From Pontederia crassipes (taxonomy: Eukaryota > Streptophyta > Magnoliopsida > Commelinales > Pontederiaceae), in the NCBI GenBank assembly GCA_030549335.1, contig CM060193.1, positions 43,323,391-43,387,390 on the forward strand: a stretch of 64,000 nucleotides of DNA, written 5' to 3'. The stretch's first letter is position 1. Every line of letters starts with the position of its first letter. A program made the position numbers and the translations under genes. The notes beneath the pieces are model-generated. The model worked only from the letters and a program-made list of their open reading frames with translations. It ran no database searches and was not told the origin of the DNA. Below, one piece after another: positions 1-10,700 of the stretch.

Positions 1-400
1 CACATGCAAAGCCTTTAATAGGGCTATCATAGTGGTGACTAAGTTCTTAGCCATCACGATCATTATGTTTACATGGTCTATTACATTGTCATCCTCTTTC
101 ATTTTGCATGTGGAGTAATTGTGCAATAGAAGTTGTACATTCATATCTCATTTTTTTATCATACTTTTTTTAGGGCATTCCATAGACCACATGCAGTTTC
201 ATGAGTCTCAAATACTCCGTCATCTTCTTATTGTTCCACTCTTACTGCTCCTTTGCCTTCTCGAATGACTTCATTTGATCACCAGTACCTTCCTCAGGAA
301 GGATAGGAGCGTTGGAGTCAATGACATAATCCAAATTATCACGAACAAGACGTACTTGATTCTATGACTCCATTTTCATAGTTGGTGCTATTAAAATGTT
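1..400 (-). mobile_element. Ty1-copia gag relic
   Basis: On the minus strand this stretch reads, with stops and frame breaks, like a copia gag (UBN2-type) segment. Recognisable pieces are 'LVRDNLDYVIDSNAPILPEE' near 300-350 and 'MKEDDNVIDHVNIMIVMAKN' near 45-105. No LTR, primer site or pol region adjoins it inside the window, so it is a decayed fragment or the edge of an element that continues to the left. The assignment rests on recalled family patterns. Confidence 0.55.
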
Positions 401-2049
401 CAAGCTTTGTTAATTTGGAAATCGTGACTTTTGAAGCAATTTTCTAAAAAAAAGTAAATGTAAAGCAATTATTATCACTCAATAAAAAAAGTTTAGCTTG
501 AGCATCAGCTAACAATTAATATTGAAGTATAAATGCCATATATATATTCAAAATAAGTAATCATATAGAATTATTAATATGAATTTTAAAATATCTTTGG
601 GGATGATTTTTCAGATTAAATGATAAACTTGATTTTTTACAAATTGTCTTTACATATCAAGTAAATTTTAGATTAAGTATTGATGTGAATTGGATCAAAT
701 AACAATACTACCAGTGAAGGGAGAGAAGAGAGAAGATAAGATATTAGGAGAGTCCCTATGTCGATTCTCTTTCATTCGATTTGCTCGGATTATATAGGCG
801 AACAACGAATATGTTCGTCCCTCTCCTTTTGTCGATCTTGATTGCAGCTCTGATCAATGCCACAATCAGTGTCATCCACTGCAATCGTATCACCCATTAA
901 TGACCCATAATCGATGCGACTCTATTGATCGCGTTTGCATGACCGTGAACATATCGGTCACTCTAACAAGAAGCACAACAAATTATGTCATGATAAAAAG
1001 GTTGTTTACAAATTCTAAATAAGGAAATAGTTTTTTTTTTAATTATTGATTCAAATTCCTTTTTTAGTAAAGCTTAGCAGCCTCTATTACTATTGATCTT
1101 TGGGTCAAGATTTGAATTCTAATCCGATCGTAATTAGAAATGGGACTAGTTCTTAGGCAATTAGATTTGCATACGTTATAGATTTTGACAAACTTTAAAA
1201 AGTTATATCAAATAGGATTGGGATGGCCGAGTCTACTGACTTACCTGTACAATGAATTTCAGCGGAGGTGACCTACTATTTCTTTTTATGTCTTTTAAAG
1301 ACAAGGGATAGAAATGTGATTGAATAAAGGTGATTGAATAAAGGTGAAGATAGATACTATGTCGACAGAGGAGATTTTCAGTGAAAATATTATTCATACC
1401 ATAGATTAAGACAAATTAATTTCCATTGAACTCTGACCTTTACTGATAAATTTTGTTAGGCTCTTTTGATAAAGTAAATTAACTGAAATCAACTCTTTAA
1501 CTAATGCTGTAAAATTATATAATACATTGTGAAAATTGAGATAAAATAAAAAATACACTCTCAGTAATTGTTATTATTATATTTAATTCTATTCTAAGTA
1601 CACTTAAAATTTGTTGATTCACTTATTCATAAAAAAATTCAAAAGAAATGTATAACTTTAATAAAGTGAAAGTGTCGAGAAATCATCTGGGGATGTTTGA
1701 CAAGTATTTTCGACACAAACATTTGAATAATTGGTTGACCATTTTTATCGAAGAACGCACTTGTAACGTCTATGGGCAAGAGAAATTAGTCTTTATCAAG
1801 TATCAACCTTCTCTATTCGATGCGTTCATATATTTTTTTCTTTCTACTGCTGTTCCTTTTCTTTCTTTTTTTCTTTCTTAAAATCAAAATCATGGGATGA
1901 GCTAAATGGTCTTAATTTATAAAAAAATCCTTTATAAGTATTTTAAATTAACATTTTAATCTTAAAATTAGAACACTATTATTACCATTAAAATTAAAAT
2001 ATATATTTTTTACTTCTACAAAACAAAATAAAATGAGATATTTTGAAGT
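401..2049. other. AT-rich intergenic DNA, no gene seen
   Basis: AT-rich DNA without a coding pattern. The small open frame at 1648-1881 ends in a phenylalanine/serine-rich low-complexity stretch and shows no family signature. I see no intact terminal repeats or RNA gene here. Confidence 0.5.
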
Positions 2050-3080
2050 GACAAACCAGTGTCCCGGTTCTCTCCCTTTCGTGTACATATCTGGATTCCG
2101 ATGCCGTTTGGAGTCGTTTTCATGTGATTGGCGCACGTGACCGCAAACATCTAATGCCGCCACGTTGGGATTTCCCATTGGCCCGCAATTGGCGCGCCAC
2201 CGCCACGCGCCGCGCATGCTCGAAATCCATCGAACCGCCAAACCAAAAGCATGAGACAGAAAAGAAACAAAAACCCAAATAAATAACGGGGGATGCCGCT
2301 CGATCTTTACTATACTTATCCACGTCGACAGCCCGCTCGTAAGGTTTCCCCTGTTATCCTCCTCTTCCCCTTTAACTCGTCTTCCTCTTCCGAGCCGCTG
2401 CGACCAGAGCTCCAAGCTCACTCGTCGTGTATATGCATGCATGCAGCTATCAGTTACGTACTGCGTCGTCCCTCCGGCAGCAGCATCATCCACGGGGGCA
2501 TGGGCGCGCCGCCAGCCTTCGTCCTCGGGTCCGCCGGACGGCCGGACGTACGCTACTGCCGTTTCACAGGTATGATCTCTATATATATCGCATGTTCTCT
2601 CTTGTTAATGTTACATATATGCATGAAGAGCCGCTAGCTGCAACTTCAAGTTTAAAGTTGGTAGTAGCTGTAGCTGTTAATGATGGTAACATTCCTTTGG
2701 GTGGAGGTGGGGGATTAAGGAGGCAGGAGGTTAGCTGCTAATTGCAAGTTAGTAGCTAGTAAATATGATAAGATAGTAGTAGTAAAGCGAGTCCACGGTT
2801 GGGAATTGATGGTACCGATGCCACCTGCACATTTCCTTCACGTGCCTCTATTCCTCTGGATTCGATTCGGACGCACTAGATATGACAGCCAGGCGAAGAC
2901 AAGACAGGTGTCGTCCGGTGCAGTGGCCTTTGACTCGCTGTTTGCTTCTTCTGTGCATGTCGTGAGCCTCGTGGCCCTGCTGATTCAGCGAAGCTGCAGA
3001 TAGCAGCATCATATTTTATGTTGCGCTGTAGGCCACGTTCTTCACTGCCGGCGGCCGGTCCTGCAGCTCCGGAGTTTGGG
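2050..3080 (+). promoter_or_regulatory. GC-rich promoter-like island with possible leader exon
   Basis: Base composition rises sharply compared with both flanks. The segment has CACGTG/ACGTG-type motifs near 2130-2170, a TATA-like stretch near 2305, overlapping RY motifs (TGCATGCATGCA, 2434-2445) and a good splice-donor-like AG|GTATGATC at about 2570. The overlapping open frames (2293-2637, 2427-2741, and minus-strand 1948-2493) encode no recognised domain and look like by-products of high GC. It could be an upstream transcript's first exon, a distal promoter of MADS gene 1 about 3 kb downstream, or a decayed gene. Confidence 0.35.
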
Positions 3081-5340
3081 CCACGAGGAGTAAAGTAAAG
3101 TAAATGTAATCGTCTTAATATTATATCAATTGATTTAACTCCCTCTAGGGGCCTTCTTTCGAGGTTTGAAGATATACACGTCCTTCGTATCTTATTCTAC
3201 TTTTTCGATGGCCAAACACGTAGCCATCTTTCAAGGACAAAATGATATATTTAGACTGTACCAAGTGACGTGTTCCTGGAGGGGATGAGAGGGGCAATGC
3301 GCAAATGGATAGGAGGTCTTTCTTGTCTTGGAACTATGTCTGCCTTTTATCTTTACAGCACTGTGGATTCAATTAGGCTGATTTCCAAACCTCTACTCCA
3401 CTTCTGCTCTTTTGATTCCACTCTGTAATAGACATAAACTCAACCTCTAGCTAGGGTCATTTACTTTGAAATTTAGGTCGTACCCTTTTAGATTTTGATG
3501 GAAATAATTAATTATTTCGAACGAATACATTTTCACTTGTCATACATTAAACAAAACATAAATTCCTGTGAGACTATAAATATAAATAATTTATATAGAG
3601 ACCGCTCAAGCTCAACGGGTGGTACAATAACTACATTAATTATTTTTCACGGTTGAGATGGACATTAATTTTAGGTACATGGGAGTTAATAACACAGAGA
3701 CAGCCAACCATCCTTATGGACCAATCTCTCCTTTTGGCATGCGACAAACTCTAAAGTCTGCATCGAGTTTTAAAAGCCGTTTAGTTGAGGGGCCAAGGTG
3801 AATTCTTTGTTTTTAAGTAATACTATACTTCGGATTTCGGAACTATTATTTCTTTTTACTCAAGGTTTTTATTTGTCGTTCCTCTCATGTTCAATCACAT
3901 GTTGAACAATATTAGCTCAATTGTGTGAATCAATACTGGTGGTCTGATTTAAAGGTTCTAGTTGAAATTTAAAGTGTGAGAGAGGTTAACCTAAACTACA
4001 ACCTCGATCGAATTAGTGACATCAGTATAAAAATCTGGGTGGGAACCAAACGTTAGAACATCAGAAAAAATAAGTTAAGGAGATTTGTCATCATAAAAAT
4101 TCAATTACATAATGGACCATGACTTAGGGCAACATCTGAAATACCCCCAACCAGACGACTATGAAGGAACACCAGATGTCTAAATTCAATCAAAGTCATG
4201 CAATTCTCTTATTAGTTGATGGAATTAATTACTTTTATTCAATCACATCATTATATCAACATTCGATAGAATATGCATTACTCCGTATGTCAAGATAAGT
4301 TTTTTGTTTAATCCTCTCGCTAGCAAAGATGTTGACTCAGTATCCACGCTCTGAATCCTTGATTAGTCGCAACATTATCTGGATATTTTGTTGGAAACTC
4401 TTTTTCAGTTCCTATGTGAATTAAAAAATAGACTAAAAAATATATGTGAAATTTTTTCCAATGAAGAAGAAAAAAAAAATTCCAGAACAATATCATTAAT
4501 TCATAAATATAAGTATAATATTTTTAAGATTTAATTTAAACTGAGTAATAATTCAATTGAAATAAATAATAGTTTTCTAAATTAAGATTAAATTAGCAAA
4601 AAATGATATCATATAATTAATATATTCTTTTGTGGTATAAGAAAAAAGTTCCAAAGTTTCTTATTCATGTATTGTTTTTATTTCGACATATTTCCAACTT
4701 AAGGAAATTCCATTTTTTTTATTATCCTGGTTAAAGGGAATTATTTTATTTTATTATATATTTTTTTGGGGTCGAGCATCCGATTAATCCGCTCGGACGG
4801 GGAGCGGTATGAAGACACATCTTGGGGCTATTATACTCTGAAGAGGTGAAAAAAATACACTTTGGGCAAAGAATCTGCCAAAAGTTCAAACATTCTGTTC
4901 AATTTGGATAAATATTTTCCATACTTAAATGAGCATTTAAACCTTAAGAACCGAATAAAAGGGCATTAAAAATCAATGTCGAAGCATTAGATCTTTGGAC
5001 CTCCAAAATAATGATCATTTTCTTTCCTAGGAGAAAAATTAGGAGTTGAGTTGCCAACTTTTCATCCGGACATTCCGTTTCCGTTCCAAGTCACAAGCAA
5101 GACATTCCCTTCCGGACTTGGATTCATTTCCGGAGCCTTTGCCCCTTCCGAAGGAGAAAGTAACCAAAGATAATTAATTAATAAATAAATAATGGTTTAC
5201 TTAAAATATTTGCCCATTTTTGTCAAATCCAACTTGACTCAGTTGTTGAAAACATTTCACAGAAGGTGGTGGGCGGTGTTCGCAAGTAGACAAAGCTTTC
5301 ATTTTGGTGGCTCAGGGCCGCATCATTGCGCAATTATCGC
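3081..5340. other. AT-rich upstream region of MADS gene 1
   Basis: Mostly AT-rich sequence without a convincing open frame or element ends. It would contain distal regulatory DNA of MADS gene 1. No perfect CArG box (CC, six A/T, GG) was noticed by eye. Confidence 0.4.
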
Positions 5341-5356
5341 CAAACAAAATATATAT

Positions 5357-5364
5357 TATATAAA
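5357..5364 (+). promoter_or_regulatory. TATA box of MADS gene 1
   Basis: TATATAAA lies 227 bp before the ATG at 5591. It predicts a start site near 5390 and a leader of about 200 nt. MADS gene 2 has a TATATAA at almost the same distance from its ATG, which supports the assignment. Confidence 0.55.
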
Positions 5365-5481
5365 TTAGTAATGGGGGAAGGCAAGTGGCCAAGTAGACTC
5401 CCATCTGCCAGCGCGGGCCCACATGCGTCTCCTTGGTCCCCTCTCCTCCTCTTCGTCTTTCCTCATCCTTTCCTCTTTTAG

Positions 5482-5590
5482 ATGCATTCATACAAATACG
5501 ACGGCGGCCGGTCGAAGGAGGAGGGCTCAGGGGGTTTGGGGCTCTGTCGCCGGCGCCGGGGGGAGAGAGAGATAGAGATAGGGAGCGATA
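5482..5590 (+). promoter_or_regulatory. Upstream AUG and overlapping uORF in MADS gene 1 leader
   Basis: An ATG at 5482 lies 109 nt before the MADS start and is in a different frame. Its reading frame runs through the MADS start codon and across exon 1 without a stop. If transcription starts near 5390 this AUG would be in the mRNA and should depress translation of the MADS frame. A start site downstream of 5482 would remove it. Confidence 0.4.
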
Positions 5591-5775
5591 ATGGGTCGCG
5601 GGAGGGTCGAGCTGCGGCGGATCGAGGACCGGACGAGCCGCCAGGTGCGCTTCTCGAAGCGGCGCAGCGGGCTGTTCAAGAAGGCGTACGAGCTGGCCGT
5701 CCTCTGCGACGCCGAGGTCGCCCTCATCGTCTTCTCCCCCGCCGGCAAGCTCTACGAGTACTCCAGCGCCTCCAG
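5591..5775 (+). CDS. MADS gene 1, exon 1 (MADS domain)
   Basis: 61 codons plus two bases, ending in CCAG|GTACTT. It encodes the complete MADS domain from [13 protein letters not shown] to KLYEYSSAS. The ATG is followed directly by the canonical MGRGR start and preceded by a GA-rich leader. The exon is GC-rich, as is usual for monocot first exons. It differs from exon 1 of MADS gene 2 at about 12 of 185 bases, all synonymous. Confidence 0.95.
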
Positions 5776-7669
5776 GTACTTCTACCTCGATTCCCGCATC
5801 CGCCTTTACTTTGTTTCTTTCCGACCTGCCACCCTCCACTCTCTCTCTCTCTCTCTCTCGCCCCCCTCCTGCTCCTCCGTTCAGTCCGCCATTAGTGTCG
5901 CCGGCGGGAGAATCCGCTTGTGGACCGAACCGTGGAATAAGATCCCGCCGGCTGCTTCTTCTGCTGCTAAAGTTTTCTAAGGCCGTCTCGGGAATGAACA
6001 GATTAATTTGTTCTACTGGGCACTGTTGACAAAGAAATTTGACGTTTCCAATGCGTCCGGATAGTTTAATTGTTGTTTCAACTTCTGATTTGCTACACAT
6101 TCGGATCCACTGTTATTTTGCTGCTTGCTGCTACAATTCATTTGTAAGGCTGCAGCCCATGCACCGACTCCTCTATCAAGAATTGAAATTGTTGCTATAG
6201 TGTCCGGTTCTTGTCTCTTAGTGCAGGGATGCAAACTATTGCAACCCGCCTTCTCTTTTTCGTCTCTGCTGCTTACACTTATGTGATCACATGAAACTAT
6301 GTGAAATTAAGCATCCATTGCATAGGCGTTTATGAATTCGTTTGCATTTTCATGTCTCCAAAATTCATAAGACCTTTGGGGAACTTCTGGATGTTTCTAG
6401 GGAGTTTGGAAATAGAAATAATCATGGCTGCGACATATATAGCAGCTGCGCCATTATAATAGTTTGTTGCATACTCGCTTCATGGTTCACTAGCTCTTGA
6501 GATACCATTCATGAAATCATGCCTGAATTTTCCTTTTCTGACCTCTTGACAGTTTTCATGAAATGTTATTCATAACCTTGATCCGTTTAGGAACATCATA
6601 ACCTATGATGCACGGGTACTCCAATTTCCTCAACGTACCCGGTACCGGGTACGTACCCGGTACCGGTACTTCATGGGTACTTGTGGGTACTAGTACCCAT
6701 ACGTACCTAATAATAAAATATTTTTTAAAAAATGGGTACTTCAGTGGGTACTCGTACCTATGCTTCTGGGTACTCCATATCAAAATTTTGTTTGATAAAA
6801 TTCTAAAAAAGATAATTAATGATTGATGATCATGAAAGCACTAATACTAGAGAACATAATACACATATATTTTGCTACGTTTTTATCAAATGTGAACAAT
6901 AAAACTTATAGATGTTAAAGATGAGAAGTCGTAAGGAGAAAGAAAACTATTAATAACTCCTCGTTTAGACATAATAGTAAAGAGAATAACTAATTACTTG
7001 TTTTGAAAACTTAAACAATATGAAGATACTAGAAATCTTATGAAAATTTATTTTATATATATATTATATATTTAATATATTGCCGTACCCATACCCTAAT
7101 TTTTTAGAATTTGACGTATCCCGTACCCGTACTCGTGTCCGGTACCGGTACCGTACCCGTACCCTTGCAACATAGATCATAACCTATGCTCTGACAAATA
7201 ATGTATATTACAAGACGTTCCTTGCAATATTCTTGGAGCTTGTTTCAAGTTTTAAAGCGTCTTTTTTATTATCATTTGATACTTGCACTGTTTTGATGTT
7301 TGGGATATAATAGTAGTCATGATATTCTATACAATGTGCTAAATATGTTTTCCTGCACACATCTCTAAAACTTTTGAAGTACTGGATATCTGATTGTATG
7401 TTTCTTTTTCTCTTCTCCCCGGTCACTTGCACCAAATGATACAATATATAGGACTTTTTCTTTATTTGGTTACTGTACGCCCTAAGATTTCCACGGACAA
7501 GATTGATTAAGAAATATAGGGCACTAAATATGAATTGTTAATCACTTTGGAAAATACAATTACATAGTTTAGGTGATTTCTTTTTCCATGTTACGATGAT
7601 TTTTTATATATGTAGTTTTTTTTTCTTTCGAGGAGAAAGGATGATCATCAGAATTTGTGGTTGTCATCC

Positions 7670-7709
<40 letters not shown>

Positions 7710-10700
7710 GGAATGAAAGTCATGTACAAGTGTGGTCTTTCAGAAAGAGAGACAAAAATGAAATGGAAGGAGAAGTATACCAGCAATCACCTATGTTTGA
7801 GATGAGAAGCAATCCCCCATTGGTAGCATATAGTTATCTATTAAGCGGGGGAAATGGTATTATAAGAAGCAAAAAGATTATGCTCCTATTGTTGAAAGGA
7901 CGGACTAAGAGGATCAGCTATTTTTTTAGGAGAAAGGATGATCACGAGAATTTGTGGTTGTCATCCAAGTACATATATAATTATGGAATGAAAGCCATGT
8001 ACAAGTGTGGGCTTTTAGAAAGAGAGCGACAAAAACGAAATGGAAGATGTATACCAGCTACTCATAACCCCACTCTCGACGAAAATGAAGATGTGGTGTA
8101 CAATATGCTCAACCTCAAAAATCACTCGGTTGCATTGGAGCCCAGGTATCGGCAAAAAAGGTCGTCAACGGTACTCTCCACCTCTGTCTTTGTCTAGAGT
8201 GGTCTGGGCAGAGAGGGGCTATTCGTTGATTAAGTGCCAGGAACTCATTAGTACATTAATCTGAAAGAGGTCAGCTGAAGAGGGGTGTCCATGTGCCAAA
8301 GCCCGCCCCCCCCAAAATGTGTCCATGTAACCTCTCTTTATTGTTAATAAATTTGGATGTCTACCAAAATGGTAGTCATCCTTTCTGATCTAAAAAAAAA
8401 CATAATTTTTTAAAAGAAAACTATGTTATAAAGAATAAATTTTTTAAAGAAAACTATATTATAGAGAATAATATTTATATACTTAGAACAAATGTATGTA
8501 TCTAAACATTGTAATGTAAAAAAAATTCACACCACAAGTTGAAGGTTTCATAAAAGTTATACAAATTAAAATACTTTGTAAATTATAAATCACATCAAAT
8601 ATTTTGATAAAATGATAACTAATAATAAGGCCGACCCCACCTAGTGGGATAAGGCTTTGTTGTTGTTGTTGATAACTTTGTCCTTCTTAGCACTTTCGAG
8701 TTTTATCCAAAAACGTCAGCTTTTGAGCCTTTTCAAAGTGACATCTTTGACATACTTTTTTCTGTAAAAAATACAAACATGAACAATGATATAGACATTT
8801 GATTTGAACTTATTTTCTTTATCATCTTGCACGATCCAAACTTTATTCACCTGAGTTTTGATAAGTGTCTTTTGGGAGCCTCCCTCAAAAGGACATGCAT
8901 CATTCTGGATCGGCATAAATCTTCATTATTAATTTTATTACAACTTTAACCTTCCTTATGATTTAATGAGTTTTGCAAAAGGAAATCATTTCCATTATCT
9001 TTAAATCTTGTATCTGATGAAAAGGAATCAAATAATTTGCATTTTATATCCAACTTTTTCGTTATTTTTCATAAGCATGTCTTCGTCGGAGATAACAATG
9101 TTAGGAGTATGTCATTTTCCTTGTTATCTGATGCCACTAGGAGAGAATGTGAGAGAGAACATGAGAGTTTCTCCTATGATGTTGATAATACCTTGAATTT
9201 TAATCTAGTTGTAAACCTTTTATGATCCATATGTTACAAAGGCGCTTAAACAATTGAGGCGCCATAGGATGCCTTTGTTTTCTATTTTATATCAGTATCA
9301 CTATATAAATTCTATGAGGGTAGAGTTATTTTGCATCCTTGTAATCAACATTATTTTCACATTAGAGAAAATTGTTGCGTCCCGATGACGTAGTCCAATT
9401 AAGGTGAACCTAGTAACATATGCCAACCACTATTGATGACAGTTAACTCTTGGCACCATCCAACATTATCAAAAGACTCCCTCCCGCTGGCATCACCAAA
9501 TGTATGGAAAGATGACATAATGGAATAGCTACTAGCAATGCATCATTGAGTTGCTAATGGCCAAAACCACAATGCTGCGACGAGGAAGCAAACCCATTGC
9601 TAGTGATAAATCATAATATCATGTATACTATTCCATAATAGTCTCCGAGAGGCCCGATGGTGATTTATTGTATCAAAATATAATTCGTCGAAGATTTCAA
9701 TAAGGATACCCAGGCACAATCGACACAGGTTTATACCTGGTGGCACAGTTCAGTTCAATAATGGATATAGATTTTGGGAGGATATTGGACTACAAGAAAC
9801 CTTCTTTCGATGCAATTTTCAAGACTATGAGACCACTCACGATACACACTATCATTGCTAGTTACTTGTTGGAAGTTGTTATTTAACTAGACTCCAACAA
9901 TTTGCTTTAGCACTCTCATATCAATGGTCGGAAGACCTCCAAGTAACGGGAATGTAAATGGGCAAATCTTGCAATATCTCTTGCAATGACTCATGGATTT
10001 AATATGACTGTTAATTTTTTGTCGGAAGACCTCCGAGTAATGAACGTAAACAAGCAAGAAGGGTGTACGAGTCCCATGATGTCGTCTTCGACGAAGGAAC
10101 TCGTTGGGGCAGGAAAACGTAAATAAAAAAAAAGTTGGATCGAAACATCAATTGACCAAAGGAAACGGCTGGGCAAATCTTGCATCTTTCTTGCAATGAC
10201 TCATGGATCTAGTATGATTGTTAATTCTTTGTCCACAAACTATTTTTTTAGAGATAAAAGGATGACTAGATCATGCTAGCCTGCAAAGTGTGTATGTAGA
10301 TGTCAGTGATCTAAGATGTGCATGAATGATAACTAGAAGTGTGAGAGACAAAAAAAGAACAAAACGAGGAAGGGTGCTAGATATCCACGATAAGGAAATT
10401 ATCCACCATCCCACTCTCTCAACAAAACGGTATATATTTTATGTAACTTTGACCCCTAAAAATGTGTAATTGTATTGGAGTCATGATCCGCATGATTGAA
10501 AAAGTCATGATCCATGGCCATCTTCATCCTGGTCATCCAACACACAAGTAGCTTGTAGAGATCTCCAAGGTGTATCCATGTTCAAAGCATCAATGGCAGT
10601 ATGTTTTTTTAGAGGGTTAAGGATGATCACCAGGATTGCGATTGTCATCCATGTATATATATATATATATATATAATGTCAACATGTACAAGTGAGATAT

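Noticed and set aside
2470-2492. GCAGCATCATC resembling a miR172 target site
   Set aside because: Only about 11 consecutive bases fit; the remaining positions of the site do not match, and no AP2-type coding sequence surrounds it.
5312-6100. 262-codon minus-strand open frame across the MADS promoter and exon 1
   Set aside because: It is the antisense shadow of the GC-rich MADS exon and leader.
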